Part shown: one piece after another, positions 42,468 through 50,545 of the stretch
Layout: the number at the start of each line of letters is the position of its first letter
Numbering within the stretch: position 1 is the stretch's first letter
Source of the DNA: Burkholderiales bacterium
GTDB taxonomy: Bacteria; Pseudomonadota; Gammaproteobacteria; Burkholderiales; SG8-39
Assembly: GCA_023383795.1 (NCBI GenBank)
Contig: JAHDYJ010000017.1
Coordinates: 2,716-58,213, forward strand
Direction of reading: 5' to 3'
Length of the DNA: 55,498 nt
Position numbers and translations under genes: made by a program
The notes under the pieces: generated by a model
Told to the model about the DNA's origin: nothing
What the model saw: only the letters and a program-made list of their open reading frames with translations
Databases searched by the model: none

Positions 42468-43550
42468 TCAGGGGTGCCCGTATTCGAATCTGGCTTCGGT
42501 CGTCGCCGGCGAACCCGGCGCCCGCACGCGCACCGTAATCACGTAGCGCGTATTGCCCTTCATCTTGAAGTAGTCGCCGTAGCTCGGCGTGCCGATGGTC
42601 ATCGGCTCGAGTGTCTTCGTTTCGCTGGTCAGTCCCGGGTCCTCGACCTGCAACTCCACGCGCGCACCCTTGATCGGCGCCTTGGACAGGTGGTCGAAGA
42701 GCGAGACGTTCACGTGATAGAAATCGGATCCGCGCGGCGCACCTCCGTGCATGCTACGTTCCTCGGAGCCCTTCGCGAAAGCGCGCATGCGTTCGGCCGG
42801 GACGAACCCCAGGTAGATGTCCATCCCGGACACCGTCCGGAGATAAGGGTCGTGGTTTGCTGCGGGCTGCTTCGCTCCGGCCTGTGCCACCTCGGCTTCG
42901 GGTGGACGCGCGACGCTCGGGTTGTACATGTAGACGATCGCGCGGCGCACCTCCGAGTCCGTGAGATCCGCCAGTCCGCCGCGGGCGGGCATGCCGCCGT
43001 GTCCCCTGATGGCGGAGCGGACCGCGACATCCAGGCCCGCCGTGAGGCGCGGGATCCAGGCATTCCGGTCGCCGATTCTGGGTGCGCCTTGCTCGCCGGT
43101 TCCGTGGCACTTTACGCACTGCGTCGTCACGATCAGCTCGCCGCTGCGTTCGGCCATCAGGTCCTGTTCGCTGACTGGCTCGGTCCAGTGCCCGCCCGAC
43201 TGATTGACCATGTAGGTGATTGCGCGGCCGATCTCGAGGTCGGTGAGCCCGGGACTCCCGCCGTGCGCGGGCATCTGGCGGATGCCTTGCACCGCGTGGC
43301 GCGTCAGGCCGCTCAAGCCTTGGGAGGCGCGCTTTGTCCACGCCTCGCTGTCGCCGATTCTGGGTGCGCCGCTCTGCCCGCTCGCATGACACGCCGCGCA
43401 CACGCTGTCCACCACTTCCTTGCCGGTGCGCAGGGCTGTCTGCGCCGATGCCATCGAGAGTCCGGTCGCAAGCGCAACCGCTACGGTGAACAACGCCGCC
43501 CGCGGTGTGCGCGGTCCACGCGCTGCCTTGCACTTGAGTCGTGTGCTCAT
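42468..43550 (-). CDS. Exported diheme cytochrome c with C-terminal beta domain
   Basis: 360 residues: a signal peptide (about 15-36), two tandem cytochrome c5-like domains with CAACH and CVKCH, each followed by the repeated sequence QSGAPRIGD/EQGAPRIGD and a methionine ligand loop (QMPAHGG, GMPARGG), then a beta-rich C-terminal domain (about 255-360; FYHVNVSLFDHLSKAPIKGA, RYVITVRVRAPG). The last domain looks like an Ig-fold and may dock metal or a partner. AAGGAGG precedes ATG 43550. An FNR-type box lies upstream. Confidence 0.85.
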   Translation of the reverse strand: MSTRLKCKAARGPRTPRAALFTVAVALATGLSMASAQTALRTGKEVVDSVCAACHASGQSGAPRIGDSEAWTKRASQGLSGLTRHAVQGIRQMPAHGGSPGLTDLEIGRAITYMVNQSGGHWTEPVSEQDLMAERSGELIVTTQCVKCHGTGEQGAPRIGDRNAWIPRLTAGLDVAVRSAIRGHGGMPARGGLADLTDSEVRRAIVYMYNPSVARPPEAEVAQAGAKQPAANHDPYLRTVSGMDIYLGFVPAERMRAFAKGSEERSMHGGAPRGSDFYHVNVSLFDHLSKAPIKGARVELQVEDPGLTSETKTLEPMTIGTPSYGDYFKMKGNTRYVITVRVRAPGSPATTEARFEYGHP

Positions 43551-43625
43551 GGTGTCCTCCTTGCCGGGGGCCGGTTCACACGCTGTGCGTTAGGCAGAGC
43601 ACACTACCTTTTCCGAATGGCGGTA

Positions 43626-43639
43626 CTGATCTAGGTCAA
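43626..43639 (-). promoter_or_regulatory. FNR/Anr-type binding site ahead of the diheme cytochrome gene
   Basis: CTGAT-CTAG-GTCAA on the plus strand, that is TTGAC-CTAG-ATCAG on the coding strand. This matches 8 of 10 defined positions of TTGAT-N4-ATCAA. Its centre is 82 bases before the ATG, compatible with class II activation at about -41.5 and a 40-base leader. It suggests induction at low oxygen. Confidence 0.65.
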
Positions 43640-43804
43640 TGTGCAGTCGCGAAGAGGCACCGGGCGGACAAGCAACGCGTCCGGCTGCTTGCAGTGCAGC
43701 ACGACGCTTGCGCGCCGATCCGAAGGCTCGGCCGGCAATCGGACGAGCGATCCATCGCGATGGCTCGGCAGACCGCGGCTACGCCAACGGCCCGCCCACG
43801 AGCG

Positions 43805-44185
43805 TCACTCGTCGCGCGGCGGCGTCGTGACGACGATGAACACGAGATCGGTGATGCCGGTGTTGTAGATCGCGTGCTTGACGCCCGGCGTGATGAAGAT
43901 GACGTCGTGGCGGCGCACCACCCGGCGCTCCTCGCCGATCTGCATCAGGCCCTCGCCCTCGAGCACGTGGTAGATCTGCTCCTGCACCTTGTGCGCGTGC
44001 GGCTCGACGTAGGCGCGCGGCTGGTAGCAGGAGATGCGGTAGTCGACGTGACGGGCACCGGTCGTCTCCGGGTGCACCAGGAACTTCGAGTATGCGCCGC
44101 CGAAGTGACCCGGCAGGTCCTCCCAGTCGACCTCGGCGATGTTGCGGATGGACGATGCGCGCTTCGGCGCTCGCTTGCGTGCCAT
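43805..44185 (-). CDS. Single-domain cupin
   Basis: 126 residues with both cupin motifs: YVEPHAHKVQEQIYHVLEGE (motif 1, His/His/Glu ligands) and FITPGVKHAIYNTG (motif 2 His). A basic N-terminal tail precedes. Single cupins in such operons act as isomerases, lyases or metabolite binders. GGAGAGG lies upstream. Its start is two bases after the stop of the TPP enzyme gene, so it is the third gene of that operon. Confidence 0.87.
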   Translation of the reverse strand: MARKRAPKRASSIRNIAEVDWEDLPGHFGGAYSKFLVHPETTGARHVDYRISCYQPRAYVEPHAHKVQEQIYHVLEGEGLMQIGEERRVVRRHDVIFITPGVKHAIYNTGITDLVFIVVTTPPRDE

Positions 44186-44187
44186 GG

Positions 44188-45975
44188 CTACCTCTCCGTG
44201 ACCGTGAAGGGCTTGCCGAACGCCGGCTGCGGGTAGGGCGTCGGCGGCAGTTGCCAGGTGCCGGTGGACGGCGGCCGGATGTTCTGGTCGACGTGCGCGT
44301 CGATGAGGCAGGGCTTGCCGAGCTTCACCGCGTGCTCGAGCGCGCCCCTGAAGTCTTCGGACCGGGTGACCGTGATGCCTTCGACCCCGGCCGCACGCGC
44401 CCACGCGGCGAAGTCCGGGTTGTAGGGCTTGCCCTCGGGACCCTCGTAGAAGCCGGTGCCGATCTCGCGGCCGCCGAAGAGACCGTACTGGATGTCGCGG
44501 ATCGCGGCCCACGAGAAGTTGTTCCAGACCACCCAGACCGCCGGGATGTTGTACTCGACCGCGGTGCACAGGACGTGCGGCACCATCGTGAAGCCGCCGT
44601 CGCCGCAGACGGCGACGCAGGGCCGGTCCGGCGCGGCGAGCTTGGCGCCGAGGATCGCGCTCGGGCCGAAGCCCATGCCCGAGTAGCCCCAGGTGTTGAG
44701 CATCGTCTGCGGGCGGCGCGCGTTCCAGAACTGCATGTACCAGTTGTGGTGCACGCCCGAGTCGAGCGAGATGATCGCGTCGTCGGGCAGCACTGCGCGG
44801 CAGTCGGCCACCACGCGCTCGGGCCGCATCGGCGAGGCGTGGATCTCGAAGTTCGGGCGCACGTAGGCGTCCCAATCCTTCTTCCAGCTTGCGATCTCGG
44901 CCTGCCACTCGGCGAGGCGCGGCCCGCCGGCGAGCCCGCGCGCATCGAGCGTCCCGAGCAGCTGCTCGAGGAACGCCTTTGCGTCGGCCAGGATGCCGAG
45001 GTCCGGCGGATAGTTGCGCCCGATCTCGGCGTGGTCGACGTCGACGTGGATGAGCTTCGTGTGCGGGAAGTTCCACGAGTAGCCGGGGATCCACGAGGAC
45101 GAGGAGCGGTCGTCGAAGCGCGCGCCGATCGCGAGCACGAGATCGGCGTGGCGGCCCGCCTGGTTGGCGGGATAGGCGCCGTTGCGGCCGATGAAGCCGA
45201 GCGACAGCGGATCGTCCATGTCGATGCAGCCCATGCCGTTTGGAGAGCTGATCACCGGGATGCCGAGGCGCCTGGCGAGCGCGGTGAGCTCGGCTGACGC
45301 CTCCGAGAGCGTCACCCCGTGGCCGATGAAGAGCGCCGGGCGCTTCGCGGCGAGCAGCATGTCGAGCGCTCTCGCGACGTCCTCGGGCGAGGCGCCGCTG
45401 CGGCGCACGTTCATGCCCCGCCACGGCGTCTCGAGCGCGACCTCGGCCTCCTCCTGGAAGAGGTTGAAGGGCACGTCGAGATTGACCGGCCCGGGGCGCC
45501 CGCTCGTCATGGTCGTCGCCGCCTGGCGCAGCGCGAGTGGCAGCATCTCGACGCGCGTCGGCTGGAAGCTCCTCTTCACCACCGGGCGCACTACGTTCGG
45601 ATAGTCGGCCTGGTTGTGGCGGTTGAGCTCCTGGAAGGGCGCCCGGTTGAACTGCGAGGTCGGGACGTTCGCGGTGATCGCGAGCAGTGCCGAGGAGTCG
45701 GTCTGCGCCACCGCGAGCGCCATGATCAGGTTCGCGGATCCCGGCCCGGTGGAGGTGAGCGTCGCGACCGGCCGGTGGCTCACGCGGAAGTAGCCGTCGG
45801 CCATGTGGCCGGCGACCTGCTCGTGGCGCGGCGAGACGTACTTCACCTTGTCGGCCACGTTGTACAGCTCGTCGAGCAGCCCCACGTTGCCGTGCCCGCA
45901 GATCCCGAACACGTAGGGCATCTTCTCCTTGACGAGGAACTCGGCGATCAGCGCGCCGCCTTTCATCTTGGGCAT
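44188..45975 (-). CDS. Thiamine-diphosphate-dependent enzyme, acetolactate synthase-like
   Basis: 595 residues. PYR domain with the catalytic Glu in VSPRHEQVAGHMADGYFRV; central domain with RPALFIGHGVTLSEAS; PP domain with AVCGDGGFTMVPHVL and WNNFSWAAIRD. Length and order fit acetolactate synthase large subunits, but no regulatory small subunit gene is present and the catabolic neighbours suggest a different 2-oxo acid or aldehyde substrate. It lies 30 bases downstream of the flavoprotein gene. Confidence 0.88.
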   Translation of the reverse strand: MPKMKGGALIAEFLVKEKMPYVFGICGHGNVGLLDELYNVADKVKYVSPRHEQVAGHMADGYFRVSHRPVATLTSTGPGSANLIMALAVAQTDSSALLAITANVPTSQFNRAPFQELNRHNQADYPNVVRPVVKRSFQPTRVEMLPLALRQAATTMTSGRPGPVNLDVPFNLFQEEAEVALETPWRGMNVRRSGASPEDVARALDMLLAAKRPALFIGHGVTLSEASAELTALARRLGIPVISSPNGMGCIDMDDPLSLGFIGRNGAYPANQAGRHADLVLAIGARFDDRSSSSWIPGYSWNFPHTKLIHVDVDHAEIGRNYPPDLGILADAKAFLEQLLGTLDARGLAGGPRLAEWQAEIASWKKDWDAYVRPNFEIHASPMRPERVVADCRAVLPDDAIISLDSGVHHNWYMQFWNARRPQTMLNTWGYSGMGFGPSAILGAKLAAPDRPCVAVCGDGGFTMVPHVLCTAVEYNIPAVWVVWNNFSWAAIRDIQYGLFGGREIGTGFYEGPEGKPYNPDFAAWARAAGVEGITVTRSEDFRGALEHAVKLGKPCLIDAHVDQNIRPPSTGTWQLPPTPYPQPAFGKPFTVTER

Positions 45976-46005
45976 TTCCGCTCCGCTCGATTGAGGTCCG
46001 GTCCG

Positions 46006-47493
46006 CTATTTCGCCGCTGCCGCCGCGGCGCTCGCGCCGGCGAGCCTGCCGAACACCGCGCCGTTGGTGAGGCCGGTGCCGCCGGGGTAGTTGAAGTAGA
46101 AGATGCCGCCGACGAGCTCGCCCGCGGCGTACAGGCCCGCAATCGGCTCGCCGTCGGTGCTGACGACCCGCGCCGCGGTGTCGATCCTGAGACCGCCGAA
46201 GGTGAACGTGATGCCGCAGGTGACGGCATACGCCTCGAACGGCGGCGTGTCGAGCACGTTCGCCCAGTTCGACTTGGGCACTGCGAGGCCGCGCGTGCCG
46301 CGGCCGTCCTTGACGTTCGGATTGAATGGGACGTCGGTTTGCACCGCGGCGTTGTAGGCCTCGATCTCGGCGAGCGCCGCGGCCGCGTCGACGTCGTCGA
46401 GCTTGCCGGCGAGCTCCTCGAGCGTCCGCGCGGTGACCTTGGTCACCTGCTTGATGCGGTACTCGTCGCGCAGGAGGTGCTGCACCTTGGCGTCGAACAC
46501 CTGCCAGGCGAACTGGCCGGGCTGCTCGAGAATGACCCGCCCGTACTTGGCGTAGGTGTAGTTGCGGAAGTCCGCGCCCTCGTCGACGAAGCGCTTGCCG
46601 TGCGCGTTCAGCATGATGCCGAAGGGGTAGGAGTGCTTCTGGAACTGGTCGCCCACCGCGAGGTCGCCGAACTCGGGGGCGTTGCGCTCCCAGCCCACCG
46701 CGTGGCAGCCCGACCAGTTGCCCACGGGCGCCGCGCCGATGTCGAGCGCCATCCGGATCACGTCGCCGGTGTTGAAGCGCGTGCCGCGCACTTTCGCGAG
46801 CTCCCAGCCGGCGCCGAGATAGCGCGCGCGCCACTCCGGGTTCGCCTGGAAGCCGCCGCCGGCGAGCACCACGCTCTTTGCGCGCACTTCGACGGTCCTG
46901 CCGTCGCGCTTGACTCGCACGCCGTGCACGCCGTCGTCGTCGGCGACGAGCGACACCGCGCGGGCGCCGTACCAGAGCTCGACGCCGTGCTTGCGCGCGG
47001 ACCTGGTCCAGGCGTCGACCAGCCCCTCGCCGCCGCCCCAGGCCTCGACCGTGAGCCCGCCCCAGAACTTGAACCTGCCGTCGACCTTGAACGCCTGGCG
47101 GCCGTAGATCGGGACGAAGCGGATGCCCTTGTCGCGCATCCAGAGCAGAGTCTCGCGGCTCCGGCGCACGAGGATCTCGGTGAGATCGGGGTCGCAGCGG
47201 TACTGCGTCACCCGCGCCATGTCGTCGAAGAACTGGTCCTCGGTGTAGGTGCCGAAGTCGGTTTGCGCGATCTCGTCGTCGGTGAGATCGGGCATGAGGC
47301 GGCGCAGGTCCTCCACGCCGTCGTAGACCACGCGCATCGCGCCCGCGGTGAAGCGCGTGTTGCCGCCGGCCTCGCTCTGCGGGGCGCGCTCGAGCATCAG
47401 CACGCGCTCGCAGCGCTCGCGGGCGGAGAGGGCGGCGCAGAACGCGGCGTTGCCGGCGCCCACGACGACGACGTCGTACTGGGATGTGCTCAT
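46006..47493 (-). CDS. tcuA: FAD-dependent dehydrogenase, tricarballylate dehydrogenase TcuA-like
   Basis: 495 residues of the fumarate reductase/succinate dehydrogenase flavoprotein superfamily. FAD-binding motifs are VVVVGAGNAAFCAALSA and the C-terminal LYAAGELVGGIFYFNYPGGT. GGNTRFTAGAMR near residue 45 and the wide substrate domain match the family annotated as TcuA, which oxidises tricarballylate to cis-aconitate. The partner tcuB iron-sulfur/heme protein is not adjacent, so the substrate may differ. It is the first gene of an operon with the TPP enzyme and cupin. Confidence 0.8.
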   Translation of the reverse strand: MSTSQYDVVVVGAGNAAFCAALSARERCERVLMLERAPQSEAGGNTRFTAGAMRVVYDGVEDLRRLMPDLTDDEIAQTDFGTYTEDQFFDDMARVTQYRCDPDLTEILVRRSRETLLWMRDKGIRFVPIYGRQAFKVDGRFKFWGGLTVEAWGGGEGLVDAWTRSARKHGVELWYGARAVSLVADDDGVHGVRVKRDGRTVEVRAKSVVLAGGGFQANPEWRARYLGAGWELAKVRGTRFNTGDVIRMALDIGAAPVGNWSGCHAVGWERNAPEFGDLAVGDQFQKHSYPFGIMLNAHGKRFVDEGADFRNYTYAKYGRVILEQPGQFAWQVFDAKVQHLLRDEYRIKQVTKVTARTLEELAGKLDDVDAAAALAEIEAYNAAVQTDVPFNPNVKDGRGTRGLAVPKSNWANVLDTPPFEAYAVTCGITFTFGGLRIDTAARVVSTDGEPIAGLYAAGELVGGIFYFNYPGGTGLTNGAVFGRLAGASAAAAAAK

Positions 47494-47579
47494 CGGTTGC
47501 GATCCTCGGGCGCCGGCCTCGGCACCGGACCTCGCGCGCCCCGGCCGCCGCCCGGCGCGGGGGCGGAGCGCATCGGGCA

Positions 47580-47608
47580 AATCTAGCTTTCATAATATCG
47601 GAAGTCAA
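47580..47608 (-). promoter_or_regulatory. Sigma-70-type promoter of the tcuA-like operon
   Basis: On the minus strand TTGACT (47608-47603), 17-base spacer, TAGATT (47585-47580). The predicted start is about 80 bases before the tcuA ATG. It sits in an AT-rich pocket shared with the divergent iclR gene, a logical place for IclR control. Confidence 0.5.
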
Positions 47609-47653
47609 TTCACAATGTGGGTGACGAGCCCAAAGCCCGCCGGAGCCGGAGCC

Positions 47654-48529
47654 ATGCGACGCGACGACCATGCGACACGAGAAGCGCGGCCGCGCGCCGC
47701 GGCGCGCAGCGCGGCGCGGCGCGCGGGGCGGGACGAGGCAGGCGCCGCCGCCAAGGAGCGCGGCGGCATCCAGTCGCTCGCGCGCGCGTTCGCGATCCTC
47801 GAGGAGATCGCCCGCAGCCGCGACGGCGTCGGTCTCGCGGAGCTCAGCAAGCGGGTCAGGCTGCACGCGAGCACGAGCTTCCACCTGGTGCGCACGATGA
47901 TGCAGCTCGGCTACGTCGACCGGCTCGCGGACTCGAAGCGGTACCGCATCGGGCGACGGCTCTTCACGCTCGCCGCCGGCGCGCTGGACGAGATCGAGCT
48001 CGTCGGCCTCGCGACGCCGGTGCTGGAGCGGCTCACGCGCGAGACCGGCGAGTACAGCCACTTCGCGATCCGCTCCGGCGAGGACGTCGTCGTCGTGGCG
48101 AAGACCGTGGGCAGCGGGATGTTCCAGCTCGTCGACCGCGTGGGCTCGGTGCGCCCGGCCCACGCGACCGCGCTCGGCAAGGTGCTGCTCGCCGCGCTCG
48201 CGCCGCGCGAGCTCGAGCGCTTCCTCGCGACGCGCGAGCTCGAGCGGCTGACGCCGAAGACGATCGTCAGGCGCGATGCCCTGCTGCGCGAGCTCGACGA
48301 GGTGCGGCGCAGGGGGATCGCCTTCGACGACGGCGAGTTCGCCCCCGAGGTGCGCTGCGCCGCGGTTCCGGTGCGCGACTTCGCGGGCCGCGTCGCTGGC
48401 GCGATCGGAATCTCCGCGCCGGTCTGGCGGCTGTCGCTGCAGGCGCTGAACGGGAAGTCCGCGAAGGTGCGCGCCGCGGCGGCCGCGCTCTCCGCGGAGC
48501 TCGGGGCGCGCGCGGCGCGGGGCGGCTGA
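47654..48529 (+). CDS. IclR family transcriptional regulator
   Basis: 291 residues from ATG 47654. An N-terminal winged helix (QSLARAFAILEEIARSRDGVG, LAELSKRVRLHASTSFHLVRT) and the C-terminal IclR effector domain (HATALGKVLLAALAP, GIAFDDGEFAPEVRCAAVPV, GAIGISAPV) are complete. The gene is divergent from the tcuA-like operon and presumably regulates it in response to its substrate. Alternative starts exist at ATG 47615 and GTG 47620; GGAGCCGGAG precedes 47654. Confidence 0.88.
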   Translation: MRRDDHATREARPRAAARSAARRAGRDEAGAAAKERGGIQSLARAFAILEEIARSRDGVGLAELSKRVRLHASTSFHLVRTMMQLGYVDRLADSKRYRIGRRLFTLAAGALDEIELVGLATPVLERLTRETGEYSHFAIRSGEDVVVVAKTVGSGMFQLVDRVGSVRPAHATALGKVLLAALAPRELERFLATRELERLTPKTIVRRDALLRELDEVRRRGIAFDDGEFAPEVRCAAVPVRDFAGRVAGAIGISAPVWRLSLQALNGKSAKVRAAAAALSAELGARAARGG

Positions 48530-48605
48530 CCGCCGCGCTTCCCGGCAAGGTCAGCCCCCCCGCGCACGGCCGTCGTCGCCCGCGTCGCTCGAGGGTGCCC
48601 TTACA

Positions 48606-48640
48606 GACCCGACCGGATTCCCGCTTTCGCGGGAATGACG
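48606..48640. repeat. Single copy of the CCCGC-TTTCG-CGGG palindrome
   Basis: GGATTCCCGCTTTCGCGGGA with an extension to AATGACGG. It is the same hairpin core as at 27968-28042, located in the iclR-chrA intergenic region. Confidence 0.7.
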
Positions 48641-48804
48641 GCCCGCCGTCTCGTCAAGGCACGTGTGCGTCGTGCCGTTCGACGGCCTCGCCGAGGCGAT
48701 CGCGCGAGGGGCCGCGCTACGCCGTGCACGAGATGACCGAGGAGCGCATCGTCACCTTCGAGCTCGACTGAGCGGCGCGGCGCGCGGCCCGCGGTGTTTG
48801 CAGC

Positions 48805-48820
48805 GATAATCGCGCGCATG
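48805..48820 (+). promoter_or_regulatory. Candidate -10 box just ahead of the chrA ATG
   Basis: GATAAT (48805-48810) then seven bases to ATG 48818, with no Shine-Dalgarno; consistent with leaderless initiation. No -35 was recognised. Confidence 0.35.
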
Positions 48821-49396
48821 TCGCCAGTCGAGTCCGATCGGCCCGCGCAGCCGGCGGCCGCGCCGGTGCGCCCCACGGTGCGCGGGCTGTTCCTCGCGTT
48901 CTTCCGCATCGGGCTCTACGGCTTCGGCGGCGTGCTGCCGCACGCGCGGAGCGTCCTCGTCGACCGGGAACGCTGGCTCGACGACCGCGAGATGACCGAC
49001 ATCCTGACGCTCGCGCAGCTTCTGCCTGGACCGAACATCATCAACGTCTCGATCATGCTGGGCGTGCGGTTCCGAGGTGCGGCGGGCGCCGCCGCCGGCG
49101 TCCTGGGGCTGCTCGGCGCGCCGCTCCTGCTGATCCTCGCGCTCGGCGCGACCTACCTCCGGTTCGCCGACGAGCCTTGGCTGAAGGGCGCGTTCGCCGG
49201 CGTCGCCGCGGCGGCGGCCGGCCTGATCATCGCGGTCGGGGTGCGGCTCGCGCATTCGCTCGCGCCGCGGCCGGTCGTGCTCCTGTTCGGCGCGACGAGC
49301 TTCGCCGCGATCGCGCTCGCCGGCCTGGCGCTGCCGGTCGTGGTCCTCGCCCTCGCGCCGCTCGGCGTGTGGGTCGCCTGGCGCGCGGAGCGCTGA
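48818..49396 (+). CDS. chrA: Chromate transporter, N-terminal half protein
   Basis: 192 residues. The CHR domain signature is visible: FFRIGLYGFGGVLPHAR, then LAQLLPGPNIINVSIMLG, and about five membrane helices. It is one half of a two-gene (short-chain) ChrA system; the partner starts directly after the stop codon. Such proteins export chromate or take part in sulfate-type anion exchange in the inner membrane; the physiological substrate is often unknown. Confidence 0.88.
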   Translation: MSPVESDRPAQPAAAPVRPTVRGLFLAFFRIGLYGFGGVLPHARSVLVDRERWLDDREMTDILTLAQLLPGPNIINVSIMLGVRFRGAAGAAAGVLGLLGAPLLLILALGATYLRFADEPWLKGAFAGVAAAAAGLIIAVGVRLAHSLAPRPVVLLFGATSFAAIALAGLALPVVVLALAPLGVWVAWRAER

Positions 49397-49921
49397 GTGG
49401 ACCCCCTGTCTGCCGCGGCGACGCTGCTCTCGAAGCTCGCGGTGCTGTCGCTGGTCTCGATCGGCGGCGCGCACGCGGTACTGCCGGACGTGTACCGGCT
49501 CGTGGTGACCGAGCACGGCTGGATGACCGGCACCGAATTCGCGACCGCGGTCGCGCTGAGCCAGGCGGCGCCGGGACCGAACGTGCTGGTGATGGCACTC
49601 GTCGGCCAGTACGTCGGCGGTCCCGCGCTCGGCGTCGCGGCGCTCGTCGCGTTCTGCCTGCCCTCGTCGGTGCTCGCCTATCTCGCCGCACGCGCCGACC
49701 TGCGGGCGCGCGGGTCGCGGTGGCTGCGCGCGGCCAAGGACGGGCTCGCGCCGATCACGGTCGGCCTGGTGCTCGCGAGCGGGTTCATCCTGACGACCGG
49801 CACCGTCCGCAGCGCGGCGACGTTTGCGATCGCGATCGCAAGCGCCTTCCTCGCGACGACGACCCGGATCAATCCGGTCTGGTTCATCGCCGGCGGCGCG
49901 CTCGTCGGCGCGCTTACCTGA
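49397..49921 (+). CDS. chrA: Chromate transporter, C-terminal half protein
   Basis: 174 residues with the second CHR domain: LSLVSIGGAHAVLPDVYRLV, then ALSQAAPGPNVLVMALVGQY, and about five helices. The GTG start touches the TGA of the first half (TGAGTG), implying translational coupling and a heterodimer. The two halves are homologous, inverted-topology domains of what is one protein in long-chain ChrA. Confidence 0.88.
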   Translation: MDPLSAAATLLSKLAVLSLVSIGGAHAVLPDVYRLVVTEHGWMTGTEFATAVALSQAAPGPNVLVMALVGQYVGGPALGVAALVAFCLPSSVLAYLAARADLRARGSRWLRAAKDGLAPITVGLVLASGFILTTGTVRSAATFAIAIASAFLATTTRINPVWFIAGGALVGALT

Positions 49922-49933
49922 AGGGGCCCGGGC

Positions 49934-50545
49934 TCAGGCGCGCGGCATCGTCTGCGCGAACGACGGCCGCTGGCCGATCTCGGCGAGCCATGCCGCGAGC
50001 GCGGGCCGGCCGCGGCGCCAGTCGTCGCCGGGAAAGCGGAAGTCGAGCCAGTGCAGCGCGCACGCGATCGCGATCTGGCCGATGTCGAGCGACTTCCCCC
50101 AGTGCGCCGCCTCGCGCTCGGCGAGGTCGAGCCCGAGGTCGATCTTCTTCTGCTGCCCCGCGAGCCAGTCGGCCCAGCGCAGCGCCTCGGGGCGCGCCGC
50201 GAGCTCGTAGCGGCGCAGGATGCCGGCGTCCGTGACGCCGTCGCCGAGCGCCTGGCGGCGCAGGACCGTCCAGCGCTTGCCGGGGGCAGCCGGGATCAGC
50301 CGGTCGCCGCCTGCCTGCGCGTCCAAGTATTCGCAGATGACGCGCGAATCGAAGAGCACGAAGCCGTCGTCGGTCTCGAGCGCGGGCACCTTCATCAAGG
50401 GGTTCCGGCGCCCGAACTCCTCGTTCGGCTTGTGCGGGGCGACCGCCACCTCGATCTGCTCGACCCGTTCGGCGAGTCCGAGCTCGAGGGCCGCGATGCG
50501 GGCCTTGCGGGCGAAGGGCGAAGGCGGCGAGTACCAGAGCTTCAT
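49934..50545 (-). CDS. Glutathione S-transferase
   Basis: 203 residues. Thioredoxin-like N-terminal domain beginning MKLWYSPPSPFARKARIAAL, with the Ser/Pro active-site region and the glutathione-binding cis-Pro/Ser segments MKVPALETDDGFVLFDSRVI; an all-helical C-terminal domain follows. It conjugates or transfers glutathione in the cytoplasm. AGGAGGAG precedes the ATG, which overlaps the stop of the upstream flavoprotein gene (TGATG), so the two are co-translated. Confidence 0.9.
   Translation of the reverse strand: MKLWYSPPSPFARKARIAALELGLAERVEQIEVAVAPHKPNEEFGRRNPLMKVPALETDDGFVLFDSRVICEYLDAQAGGDRLIPAAPGKRWTVLRRQALGDGVTDAGILRRYELAARPEALRWADWLAGQQKKIDLGLDLAEREAAHWGKSLDIGQIAIACALHWLDFRFPGDDWRRGRPALAAWLAEIGQRPSFAQTMPRA

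Noticed and set aside
43805..48163. Very long open frame of over 1400 codons on the minus strand
   Set aside because: Its last part is the cupin gene; the rest is an out-of-frame reading of the TPP and flavoprotein genes, kept open by high GC.
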